From CAWBRY01 sp963791295 (lineage in GTDB: Bacteria; Bacteroidota; Bacteroidia; Chitinophagales; Chitinophagaceae): a stretch of 64,000 nucleotides of DNA. Positions 39,722 through 48,372 of the stretch are shown here, one piece after another; position 1 is the first letter of the stretch; every line of letters begins with the position of its first letter. The stretch is taken from NCBI GenBank assembly GCA_963791295.1, contig CAWBRY010000001.1, positions 1,178,001 to 1,242,000 of the forward strand, given 5' to 3'. Under the pieces are notes generated by a model, which saw nothing but the letters and a program-made list of their open reading frames with translations, had not been told where the DNA came from and did not search any database. Position numbers and translations under genes: made by a program.

Positions 39722-40741
39722 TTAACGACTGCTGCTGATTCTATCTGCCGCATCCTTTGCTTCGGTCAAAGTCTTATCCAGCCCATAAGCCCGCTGGTAA
39801 TTTAAACGTGCTTCATCCTTCTGGCCCAGCGATTCCTGGCATTTGCCAACCCAATAATAGCCGTCTGCGAAGGTGGGGGAGATGGTTGTCACAAGGGTGA
39901 AGACCTTCAACGCATCTTTGGTTTTTTTCTGGTCAAAGAGTAACTGGCCTTTTTCCATATGAGCATCTAAAAAATTATAGTCGTGTTGTATGGCCTGATC
40001 ATAGAAAGAGAGGGCTTTCGCTTTATCATTGCTATTCGAATAATAAACGGCTTTAAAATAATACGGTTCCGCATGATTACCCGTCGGATCCCGGATGATC
40101 AATGAATCGCAGAATGCTATGGTCTTTGGATTCCTCGACTGAGCATATTTGAAAGCAAGGCTATGGCTCAGTTCAGGATCCTGTGGTTTTAGCTTATATG
40201 CTTTCTCCAGCGTGACCAGCGATTCTTCGCTAATTCCTTTTTTTTCGAGCAGGTCGGCCTTTAGCAATAACATGTTTAGTTGGGATGAATCTATTGCCAG
40301 TATAGCATTGCACATATTAAGAGCCTCATCCGCCTTACCCTGGGTAGCCAGTGCATGTGCAAGGTTGATCCGCAATAAAATGCTTTGAGGAAGTTCCTTC
40401 AACGATTCGTTGAGGAACAGGATCGCCGAATCCGATCGTCGCTCCAATAATATGGTGCTGATGCCGAAGGCATATCTTTCATCTTTTCTGATCGACCAGG
40501 CCTTGCGAAAATCCGCCAGGGCTGGTTCAGGAAAATTATTTTTATTCAGCAAGACTGCCCGGTGAAAATACAATTCATCGTTGCCGGCTTGCTTCCTGAT
40601 GCTGTCAGTTACTTCAACAAACGGTGCCTGATTTAAGAATTGAGCAAATGGCGAATTCTCTTCCTTGCCCTTACACCCGCTCGTAAAAAAAATAGCAGGC
40701 AAGGCTGCTATATATAATAAATACAAAAAGAAATTCCCCAT
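39722..40741 (-). CDS. tetratricopeptide repeat lipoprotein
   Basis: 339 residues. The signal peptide ends in a lipobox (LPAIFFTSGCKG). The rest is a series of TPR helices: AVLLNKNNFPEPALADFRKA, LLRINLAHALATQGKADEAL, LLLKADLLEKKGISEESLVT, YYFKAVYYSNSNDKAKALSF, AHMEKGQLLFDQKKTKDALK, GYYWVGKCQESLGQKDEARL. At least six repeats. It is a periplasmic or outer-membrane scaffold for protein contacts with no enzymatic signature. The gene is intact and stands alone between rpe and a divergent gene. Confidence 0.88.
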   Translation of the reverse strand: MGNFFLYLLYIAALPAIFFTSGCKGKEENSPFAQFLNQAPFVEVTDSIRKQAGNDELYFHRAVLLNKNNFPEPALADFRKAWSIRKDERYAFGISTILLERRSDSAILFLNESLKELPQSILLRINLAHALATQGKADEALNMCNAILAIDSSQLNMLLLKADLLEKKGISEESLVTLEKAYKLKPQDPELSHSLAFKYAQSRNPKTIAFCDSLIIRDPTGNHAEPYYFKAVYYSNSNDKAKALSFYDQAIQHDYNFLDAHMEKGQLLFDQKKTKDALKVFTLVTTISPTFADGYYWVGKCQESLGQKDEARLNYQRAYGLDKTLTEAKDAADRISSSR

Positions 40742-40830
40742 GCTTTCAAAGGATTATTCGAAACAAAACTAAATTATTTTCCACATGGAGAGTTGACATT
40801 TGCCTGACAAACCGACGTATTTAACGAAAA

Positions 40831-40838
40831 TAACTTTG
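40831..40838 (+). promoter_or_regulatory. candidate -7 box before the beta-propeller gene
   Basis: TAACTTTG fits TAnnTTTG and lies 22 bases before ATG 40861. The nearest TTTG upstream is too far to be a proper -33 element. Confidence 0.4.
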
Positions 40839-40860
40839 GCATCGCTTGAATAATGAAAGC

Positions 40861-41980
40861 ATGATAATGAAAAAAATTCCTTCTACTGTTGTCTTTTGTG
40901 TGATCATGATTTGCCTGACCGCCTTCAGAGCGCCCGTTGGCTTGATCGTGCTCGAGAATGCACCGCAGGACACTATCCTTTATCCAGAGGAAAAACATTT
41001 TTCGAACATTCAGCAATTGACATTTGGGGGTGATAATGCAGAGGCATATTGGAGCTATCGATAGTAAGTGGCTGGTTTTTCAGCGATTCAAGTGTGAAAG
41101 ATGGCATTCACTGCGATCAAATATTCATCGGCAAGGTCCCGCAAAGCCCTGGCGATAAATTTGAACACAAAATGATCAGCAGCGGAAAGGGTAGAACCAC
41201 CTGCCCCTTTTTTACAAAGGATGGTAAGCATATCATTTATGCATCCACTCATCTCGCTGCGGATACCTGTCCGCCGGTCCCTGATCGAAGTAAGTATGGA
41301 AATAAATATATCTGGCCTTTATATGATAGCTATGACATTTTCATGGCTGACCTTGATGGCAAGATCATCCGTCAATTGACCAATGCAAAAGGATATGATG
41401 CGGAAGCCACATTAAGTCCTGATGGAAAGAAAATGATCTATACCAGTGATAAGGATGGAGACATTGATCTTTATATCATGGATTTTGAAACGGGAAAAGA
41501 AAAGAGAGTTACCAATACTCTTGGCTATGACGGTGGAGCATGGTTTAGTCCCGATGGCAACAAGATCATTTGGCGAGCATCCAGGCCAAAAACGGATGCT
41601 GCAGTAAAGGAATATAAAGACCTATTGGCTATGAACACCTGGTCGCGCCCACCCAAATGGAAATATTTGTTGCCGATGCTGATGGGAATAATGTGCACCA
41701 GGTCACTTCCTTTGGACAGGCGAACTGGGCGCCGGCCTTTTTCCCCGATAGTAAACGGATCATCTTTGCGAGCAACCATCGAATACAAACGAGGGTTTCC
41801 GTTTAACCTCTATTCTATCAATGAGCGATGGAACCGGCCTGCAATAAGATCACGCAGGAAAAAATATTTGATGCCTTTCCGATGTTCTCTCCTGACGGAA
41901 AGAAGATCGTTTTTTGCAGCAATCGAAACAATGGCGGAACCCAGGATACCAATATTTTCGTTGCGGATTGGGTGGAATGA
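40861..41980 (+). CDS. TolB-like beta-propeller (PD40) protein (frameshifted)
   Basis: About 370 residues, exported: MKKIPSTVVFCVIMICLTAF is the signal peptide. The propeller shows PD40 blades: CPFFTKDGKHIIYAST, GYDAEATLSPDGKKMIYTSD, GYDGGAWFSPDGNKIIWRAS, NWAPAFFPDSKRIIFASNH, DAFPMFSPDGKKIVFCSNR and the exit FVADWVE. Breaks near 41060, 41650, 41800 and 41830. It resembles the propeller domain of TolB and of peptidase-associated proteins without the TolB N-terminal domain. Ligand unknown. The start could also be the nearby ATG 40867. Confidence 0.78.
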
Positions 41981-42046
41981 GATCATGAAACAAGTTTTGA
42001 TCTTGAAAAGGGTGAGTTGTAGCTTTGGTCAACCAAAATAATTGCT

Positions 42047-42514
42047 ATGTATACTGGCTTGCTCCACCTGCACAGCCTTCTTCGCTGGGTAATTCTTCTC
42101 TTCTTATTGCTGGCACTTTTTAAGAGCCTTATTGACCGCAACAAACCATTTTCAAATTCGCACAAGCGGATTGGAATGGTGCTGACCATCTGTTGCGATC
42201 TCATGCTATTGATCGGATTGTATCAATGGTTTGCCGGCCCCTGGGGATGGAAGAATATACAAAACCAGGGTATGAGCGAAGTGATGCACAAGTCTTATGA
42301 TCGTTTTTTTGCTATCGAACATGCAGTGGCCATGCTGTTTGCTATTGTCCTGGTCCATATCGGCCGGTCTTACGTAAAGAAAAACGTGAGTGATTCCGTC
42401 AAGCATAATCGCACGCTCTTATTTTTCGGGTTGGCCTTGCTCGTCATATTGGTTTCGGTGCCCTGGCCTTTCAGAGAGGTAGGAGCAGGGAGGCACTGGT
42501 TTCCCGGACTCTGA
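42047..42514 (+). CDS. four-helix membrane protein of unknown function
   Basis: 155 residues with four hydrophobic segments: LLRWVILLFLLLALFKSLI, GMVLTICCDLMLLIGLYQWF, IEHAVAMLFAIVLVHIGRSY and TLLFFGLALLVILVSVPWPF. Histidines sit in or near helix 1 (GLLHLHSLLRW) and at both ends of helix 3, which might bind heme or metal, but the spacing does not match a known cytochrome b motif. The final sequence is REVGAGRHWFPGL. No named family. It stands 66 bases after the propeller gene. Confidence 0.75.
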   Translation: MYTGLLHLHSLLRWVILLFLLLALFKSLIDRNKPFSNSHKRIGMVLTICCDLMLLIGLYQWFAGPWGWKNIQNQGMSEVMHKSYDRFFAIEHAVAMLFAIVLVHIGRSYVKKNVSDSVKHNRTLLFFGLALLVILVSVPWPFREVGAGRHWFPGL

Positions 42515-42532
42515 TTACTGCCTATTGATCGA

Positions 42533-42612
42533 GTGAGTTGTGAGTTGTGAGTGAAATTCACAACTCACCATTCACCATTCACCACTCACCACTCACCAAT
42601 CACCACTCACCG
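42533..42612. repeat. inverted heptamer array: (GTGAGTK)3 then (YTCACCA)7
   Basis: Three GTGAGTT/GTGAGTG units (42533-42553) are followed by seven CTCACCA/TTCACCA-type units (42564-42612). The two halves face each other, with GAGTTGTGA (42542-42550) pairing with TCACAACTC (42558-42566) as a hairpin. The last unit carries the stop codon of the phosphodiesterase gene. Confidence 0.85.
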
Positions 42613-43098
42613 TTTTAGTTCAATCACTTCACAATCTTTCATATTTTTTCCATCAACTATAAACCGGATGAGTGTCCGCACCTTTTGCCATCCCTGTCTT
42701 CCTGCCGCGCCGGGATTCATATGCAGGCAGCCGGCGCGTTTGTCGTAGATCACTTTCAAAATGTGAGAATGTCCGCAAATGAAAAGATTCGGTTTATGAG
42801 CGGCCATTTCTCGTAGCGTATCCGGATTGTATTTCGGAGGATATCCGCCTATGTGTCTCATCATTACTTTCACTTCTTCGCAATAAAAAACCAATTGCTC
42901 CGGAAATTCATTTCGCAAAATCTGATCATCAATATTACCGTAGACTCCTTTTAGTGTCTTGAATGACGCAAGCTGGGTCGCCAACTCCATGTTACCAAAG
43001 TCGCCGGCATGCCATATCTCGCTGCAATTCTCAAAATGTTTGAATACAGCGGGATCAAGGTAGCCATGAGTATCTGATAGGAGTCCGATCTTTATCAT
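42607..43098 (-). CDS. YfcE/MJ0936-type metallophosphoesterase
   Basis: 163-residue calcineurin-like phosphodiesterase. KIGLLSDTHGYLDPAVF holds the Asp and His ligands (SDTHG), EIWHAGDFGNMELA the bridging Asp, GVYGNIDDQ the Asn (GNxD form, as in the YfcE class), MRHIGGYPPKY a His region, and NLFICGHSHILKVIYDKR the GHSH motif, followed by CLHMNPGA. All metal ligands are present. YfcE-like enzymes hydrolyse phosphodiesters with relaxed specificity. The stop codon lies in the heptamer repeat. Confidence 0.93.
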   Translation of the reverse strand: MIKIGLLSDTHGYLDPAVFKHFENCSEIWHAGDFGNMELATQLASFKTLKGVYGNIDDQILRNEFPEQLVFYCEEVKVMMRHIGGYPPKYNPDTLREMAAHKPNLFICGHSHILKVIYDKRAGCLHMNPGAAGRQGWQKVRTLIRFIVDGKNMKDCEVIELKR

Positions 43099-43261
43099 GG
43101 ATTTAATTGTAAATTTGAAATATGCCTTTTCATCGCAACTTCACCTATTATATTGACAAGAGAAAATGGAAATATTATTTCCTGATGATGGCTCTTGAAT
43201 TGATCCGAAAGGCGTTTCATCGCTTGACAGGTTTCATTTTTCATTTTTAATTCTATCAATC

Positions 43262-44419
43262 ATGCCTCACTATTATCATCTCGGAAATATTCCGCACAAA
43301 CGTCATACACAATTTCGTAAACCGGACGGAAATCTGTATTCGGAACAATTGTTCTCCACAGAAGGTTTTTCAAATGATTATTCCCTACTATATCATGTTC
43401 ACCCGCCGACACAGATCATTAAGACTGAACCCCAGGTAAGCGTGGCGCCCGCCATAGCCGAGGAAAAAATGTTGAAGCACCGAAGCTTTGACGGGTTCAA
43501 GGTGAGTCCAGCAAAGGATTTTCTCAATAGCCGCAAGGCGGTATTGGTTAATTCCGATTGCCATATCGTTTTGGCAGCGCCGCAGGAAAGCATGACTGAT
43601 TATTTCTATAAAAATACGGATGCCGACGAATTGATCTTTGTCCACGAAGGCAGTGGCACTTTGCTCACGATGTATGGGGAGCTCAGCTTCGCATATGGCG
43701 ACTACCTAGTCATTCCGCGCGGAACGATTTACCAGATACGCTTTAATGGCGCGGACAACCGTCTATTCATTGTAGAATCTTTTAGCCCGATACGATATCC
43801 AAAAAAATACGTGAGTAAATATGGTCAACTGCTGGAACATAGTCCTTACTGCGAACGCGATATTCGTGGTCCACAAAACCTGCCCAGCTTTGATGAGAAA
43901 GGAGATTTCCTGATCCGCGCAAAAAAGAAAGGTGTTTTATATGGTTTGCATTATGGCACGCATCCATTCGATATTGTAGGATGGGATGGGTATTGCTATC
44001 CATTTGCTTTTTCCATTCATGATTTTGAACCCATCACTGGCAGAGTTCACCAGCCGCCGCCTGTCCATCAAACTTTTGAAGCCCACAATTTCGTAGTTTG
44101 TTCTTTTTGCCCGCGATTATTCGATTATCATCCTAATGCCATTCCTGCACCCTATAACCATAGCAATATCGATAGCGATGAAGTCATTTATTATGTGGAC
44201 GGAGATTTTATGAGCCGAAAAAATGTAACGCGCGGAATGATCACTCTCCATCCTGCCGGAATTCCGCATGGTCCTCATCCGGGAGCTGTCCAGAAGAGTA
44301 TCGGAGCTAAAGAGACTAAGGAACTGGCCGTTATGGTGGACACTTTTCATCCACTGATGCTCACCGCGGAAGCTCTGAGTATCGAAGATTCGAATTATGT
44401 AATGAGTTGGGCGGAATAA
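43262..44419 (+). CDS. hmgA: homogentisate 1,2-dioxygenase
   Basis: Iron(II) ring-cleaving dioxygenase of tyrosine breakdown, giving maleylacetoacetate. At 385 residues it is shorter than the roughly 430-445 of proteobacterial and human forms. The iron ligands sit in YNHSNIDSDEVIYYVDGD (His and Glu) and GIPHGPHPG (His). The N-terminal cupin reads DELIFVHEGSGTLLTMYGEL and YGDYLVIPRGTIYQIRF. No maleylacetoacetate isomerase or fumarylacetoacetase gene is nearby, so the rest of the pathway must lie elsewhere. Intact frame. Confidence 0.92.
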   Translation: MPHYYHLGNIPHKRHTQFRKPDGNLYSEQLFSTEGFSNDYSLLYHVHPPTQIIKTEPQVSVAPAIAEEKMLKHRSFDGFKVSPAKDFLNSRKAVLVNSDCHIVLAAPQESMTDYFYKNTDADELIFVHEGSGTLLTMYGELSFAYGDYLVIPRGTIYQIRFNGADNRLFIVESFSPIRYPKKYVSKYGQLLEHSPYCERDIRGPQNLPSFDEKGDFLIRAKKKGVLYGLHYGTHPFDIVGWDGYCYPFAFSIHDFEPITGRVHQPPPVHQTFEAHNFVVCSFCPRLFDYHPNAIPAPYNHSNIDSDEVIYYVDGDFMSRKNVTRGMITLHPAGIPHGPHPGAVQKSIGAKETKELAVMVDTFHPLMLTAEALSIEDSNYVMSWAE

Positions 44420-44440
44420 GTTCAATTAAATGATCTATAT

Positions 44441-45724
44441 ATGCTTCGATCAACGACTCGGTTGCACTCACTAATCGGTTTCTTTTCTTTTTTATTGGTC
44501 AGCAACGCATGGAGCCAGGAAACTACGCTCACCCTGGAGAAGACGTATTTGCTGGCGGAACAGAATTATCCCGTCATCAAGCAACGAGGCCTGGTGAGCC
44601 AAACTGCATCAATCACCATTGAGAACTTAAGTAAAGGTTGGCTGCCGCAACTATCAATTAATGGACAGGCCACTTATCAATCAGATGTTACCAAAGTTTC
44701 TGCTTCAGTGCCTGGTTTTTCACTTGATCCTCTGAGCAAGGATCAATATCGGATAATGGGAGAAGCCTCCCAATTGATCTTCGATGGGGGATTGATCCGC
44801 CAACAGAAAACGGTTGCGCAGCTTAATGAAACAGTAGAACAGCAGAAAGTAGAGGTCGATCTTTATCAATTAAAAGAAAGGATCAATCAACTCTACCTCG
44901 GCGTATTGTTTCTTGATGAAGAAGAGAAGCAGGTTGACCTCGTCAAGGAAGACCTTCAAACGGGCATCAAAAGAGTAGAAGCGCAGGTGAAAAACGGCGT
45001 TGCTTTTCGATCTAACCTGAACCTGTTGAATGCTGAGCTGCTAAAAGCCGATCAACGAAAAATCGAAATAAAAGCTTCACGCAAAGGGCTGCTTGATATG
45101 CTCAGCATTTTTATCAACCAACCACTGACCGGTGAGGAGACTTTTTCAAAACCTGCACTTGCTTCATTTTCTCCCGCTGAGATCCAGCGTCCGGAACTGA
45201 AATTATTTTCTGATCAATCGCATCTACTTGGCCAGCAGACCAATATAATCCGGGCCAGGAATTTACCAAAAGCCAGCCTATTCCTGCAAGGTGGCTATGG
45301 CCTGCCCGGTCTTAATCAATTGAAAAATGAATTTGCTTCATATTATATCACCGGCTTGAGATTGAATTGGTCATTGGGTGGATTATATACCAGTAAGAAA
45401 GATCGGGAATTGGTAGATATCAATAAAAAGCTGGTAGACGTTCAACGGGAAACCTTTTTGTTAAACACTCAAACGCAATTAAAACAACAACAATCGGAGG
45501 TAGATAAACTTCGGCAGCTAATCGTAACGGACAGCGCTATCATTGAACTTCGAAGACAGGTGAAGGAGGCTGCCCGTGCCCAATTGGAAAACGGTGTGAT
45601 AACGGCCAACGATTACTTGCGGGAGGTCAACGCGGAAGACCAATCGAGACAATCACTCATCACACATCGCATTCAATTGTTGCAGGCACAGATCAATTAT
45701 CAAACTATAGCGGGTAAACAATAA
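44441..45724 (+). CDS. TolC family outer membrane efflux protein
   Basis: 427-residue outer membrane channel. After a signal peptide (LIGFFSFLLVSNAWSQ) come two TolC repeats of long coiled-coil helices and strands: LTLEKTYLLAEQNYPVIKQR, YQLKERINQLYLGVLFLDEE, EAQVKNGVAFRSNLNLLNAE, then YYITGLRLNWSLGGLYTSKK and REVNAEDQSRQSLITHRIQL. It is the first gene of a same-strand run (TolC, HlyD, two ATPases, two permeases) that forms a complete exporter. The gap to the HlyD gene is 10 bases. Confidence 0.93.
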   Translation: MLRSTTRLHSLIGFFSFLLVSNAWSQETTLTLEKTYLLAEQNYPVIKQRGLVSQTASITIENLSKGWLPQLSINGQATYQSDVTKVSASVPGFSLDPLSKDQYRIMGEASQLIFDGGLIRQQKTVAQLNETVEQQKVEVDLYQLKERINQLYLGVLFLDEEEKQVDLVKEDLQTGIKRVEAQVKNGVAFRSNLNLLNAELLKADQRKIEIKASRKGLLDMLSIFINQPLTGEETFSKPALASFSPAEIQRPELKLFSDQSHLLGQQTNIIRARNLPKASLFLQGGYGLPGLNQLKNEFASYYITGLRLNWSLGGLYTSKKDRELVDINKKLVDVQRETFLLNTQTQLKQQQSEVDKLRQLIVTDSAIIELRRQVKEAARAQLENGVITANDYLREVNAEDQSRQSLITHRIQLLQAQINYQTIAGKQ

Positions 45725-45734
45725 ATTTCTATTC

Positions 45735-46680
45735 ATGAAGATCAACTTGTTTTTTGTATTCGCAGTACTTCTTGCGGCCACAGCCTGCAATCGATCAGGC
45801 CAGGATTTCGATGCGGCGGGCACATTTGAGGCAGATGAAGTGATCGTATCGGCATCTACAAATGGAAAGATATTATCCCTGACCATCGATGAGGGTTCTA
45901 TCCTTACAAAAGATAGCATCGTTGGACTGGTAGATCCTACGGATCTCAATCTACAGAAGGAACAGGTAGAAGAAACCATTCAGTCGCTTAGTGAGCAAAC
46001 ACTGAATGTCGCGCCACAGGTTAAATTAATGGAGGACCAATTAACGGTGCAGCAATCACAATTGGACAACATGAATCATGAAAAGGCCCGAATTGAAAAC
46101 CTGCTCAAGCAGGATGCCGCAACCGGCAAGCAGCTGGATGATATCAATGCGCAGATCGATGTAGTCAAAAAACAGATGAAAGTAACTCAACAGCAAATCA
46201 CGGTGCAAAAAACAAACGTCGGATCTCAAAATGCGGGAATACTGAGTCAGAGCGGGCCTTTGAGTAAGAGGGTAGAGGAATTGAAAGAACAAATTAAACG
46301 AGCCAGCATCACGAATCCGATCAATGGGACCGTCCTTACCAAATATGCCGAGGCCGGAGAGATTACTTCAAACGGCAAGGCGCTTTATAAGATCGCAGAT
46401 CTCTCTGTCATTACGCTTCGTGCCTACATTACCGGTGCGCAATTATCGCAGGTAAAATTGAATCAACAGGTAAGAGTGATAGTGGATGATGGAAAAGACA
46501 AAGACAAAAGAATTGCCAGGAGCCATCACCTGGATCTCTGATAAGGCGGAGTTCACACCAAAGACGATCCAGACGAAAGATGAAAGGGCCAACCTGGTCT
46601 ATGCCATGAAGATAAAAGTGAAGAACGATGGATACCTGAAGATCGGGATGTATGGAGAGGTGATGTTACAAAGTAAGTGA
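45735..46680 (+). CDS. HlyD family periplasmic adaptor (frameshifted near the end)
   Basis: About 314 residues. It has a lipoprotein-type N-terminus (LFFVFAVLLAATACN), then the biotinyl-lipoyl half motif GTFEADEVIVSASTNGKILS, an alpha hairpin of about 120 residues (QVEETIQSLSEQTLNVAPQV, LDDINAQIDVVKKQMK), and the second lipoyl half SITNPINGTVLTKYAEAGE. The barrel and end are KTIQTKDERANLVYAMKIKV and LKIGMYGEVMLQSK. One frame break near 46500. It bridges the inner-membrane ABC subunits and TolC. Overall it resembles YbhG/YhiI. Confidence 0.92.
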
Positions 46681-46691
46681 TGGAGTAAAAG

Positions 46692-47612
46692 ATGAATTCA
46701 ATTGTAGTTGAAAATATCGTCAAGACCTACGGAAAGAAGAAGGCTACTCAAACAGCTCTTAAAAAAGTTTCTTTTCAAGTGGAGCGAGGTGAATTATTTG
46801 GGATCATCGGCCCGGATGGAGCCGGCAAGACCTCTTTATTCAGGATCCTCACCACTCTCTTGCTGGCTGATGACGGCAAGGCGACGGTCATGGGATTGGA
46901 TGTCGTGAAGAATTATAAAGATATCCGTAAACAAGTGGGATACATGCCCGGCCGGTTTTCACTCTATACTGATCTTACCGTAGCTGAAAACCTGGAATTC
47001 TTCGCCACATTATTTAATACCACCATTGCCGAAAATTATGATTTGGTAAAGGACATTTATTCCCAGATCGAACCATTCAGGGACCGGCGTGCAGGCAAGT
47101 TATCGGGCGGCATGAAACAAAAGCTGGCTTTGAGTTGCGCCCTCATTCATCGGCCTTCGGTCTTGTTTTTGGATGAACCCACTACCGGCGTTGATGCCGT
47201 GTCGAGGAAGGAATTCTGGGAGATCCTCAAACGGCTAAAAGCTCAGGGAATTACGATTCTTGTTTCCACGCCTTATATGGATGAGGCTGCATTGTGTGAC
47301 AGGGTCGCGTTGATTCAATCGGGCTCGATCCTTTCCGTCAACACCCCCCAGGGTATCATCAATGAATTTAAGAAACCGCTTCTGGCTGTCAAGTCCACCA
47401 ATATGATGCCTTTGTTAAGAGATCTCAAAGAGTTTGACGGGCAACAGAATTGCTATCCTTTTGGCGAATATCATCATGTTGTTATGAAAGGGATGAACCT
47501 GGAAAAGGAATTGGAAGAGTATTTAGTGAAACGTGGAACCAAAGGCCTTGAACTACGCTCGGTCACTCCGGATATTGAAGATTGTTTCATGGCATTAATG
47601 AAAAATGAATGA
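46692..47612 (+). CDS. ABC exporter ATPase
   Basis: 306 residues, single nucleotide-binding domain. Walker A GPDGAGKTSLFRILTTLL, signature LSGGMKQKLALSCALIHRP, Walker B SVLFLDEPTTGVDAVSRKEF and a His switch-like STPYMDEAALC region. The C-terminal part, about 90 residues, is the helical extension seen in CcmA/DrrA-type exporter ATPases. The stop overlaps the next ATPase gene by four bases. The two are like the two halves of the fused YbhF/RbbA type, here as separate genes. Confidence 0.93.
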   Translation: MNSIVVENIVKTYGKKKATQTALKKVSFQVERGELFGIIGPDGAGKTSLFRILTTLLLADDGKATVMGLDVVKNYKDIRKQVGYMPGRFSLYTDLTVAENLEFFATLFNTTIAENYDLVKDIYSQIEPFRDRRAGKLSGGMKQKLALSCALIHRPSVLFLDEPTTGVDAVSRKEFWEILKRLKAQGITILVSTPYMDEAALCDRVALIQSGSILSVNTPQGIINEFKKPLLAVKSTNMMPLLRDLKEFDGQQNCYPFGEYHHVVMKGMNLEKELEEYLVKRGTKGLELRSVTPDIEDCFMALMKNE

Positions 47613-48350
47613 ATGCAGATAAAGCAATTCGGGCTAATCAATTGACAAAGCGGTTCGGGAACTTTACGGCCGTCGATGCGATTTCATTTGAAGTCAGCAA
47701 AGGAGAAATATTTGGATTTCTCGGCGCGAATGGTGCAGGCAAAACGACCGCTATGCGCATGTTATGCGGTCTGTCTCTTCCCACTTCCGGGGAGGCTTCG
47801 GTAGCCGGATTCGATGTCTACAAACAAAACGAAAAGATCAAGAGGAGCATTGGTTACATGAGCCAAAAATTTTCTCTCTATGAAGACCTCACCGTTAAAG
47901 AAAATATTCGCTTTTATGCCGGCATTTATGGAATGAGCGACTCATTTATCAGCGAAAAAACAAAAGTGATATTGAAAAAGTTGCACCTGGAAAAGGAAGC
48001 CGGACAAACTTGTCAAATCGCTGCCCCTCGGTTGGAAACAAAAGCTCGCCTTTTCTGTGGCTATTTTCCATGAACCTCAGATCGTTTTTTTGGATGAACC
48101 GACGGGCGGAGTTGATCCCGTTACCCGGCGGGAGTTTTGGAGCATGATCTACGAAGCCGCAGAGGGCGGTATCACTGTATTTGTTACGACACATTACATG
48201 GACGAGGCGGAGTATTGCAGTCGTGTCTCCATAATGGTGGATGGAAGGATCGAGGCATTGGACACACCAACACAATTGAAAAAAACATATCAGGCTAAGA
48301 GTATGGATGAAGTGTTTTTGAAATTGGCGAGGAAGGCATTACGGACTTGA
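47609..48350 (+). CDS. ABC exporter ATPase, RbbA-type signature (frameshifted)
   Basis: About 247 residues. Walker A GANGAGKTTAMRMLCGLSLP, Q-loop region GYMSQKFSLYEDLTVKENIR, signature LPLGWKQKLAFSVAIFHEP in place of LSGGQ, Walker B IVFLDEPTGGVDPVTRREFW and switch VFVTTHYMDEAEYC. One frame break near 47998. The LPLGW/LPLGF form of the signature is the one found in the second half of RbbA/YhiH-type ATPases, so it is a family feature, not damage. It pairs with the ATPase upstream. Confidence 0.92.
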
Positions 48351-48372
48351 CTACTGATATTAATTAGCTATA

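Noticed and set aside
42533..42612. Possible CRISPR array
   Set aside because: The units are contiguous heptamers with no spacers, and no cas genes are present.
47998..48060. LPLGWKQ signature as damage to the ABC ATPase
   Set aside because: The same form occurs in RbbA-type ATPases, so it is a family trait once the frame is corrected.
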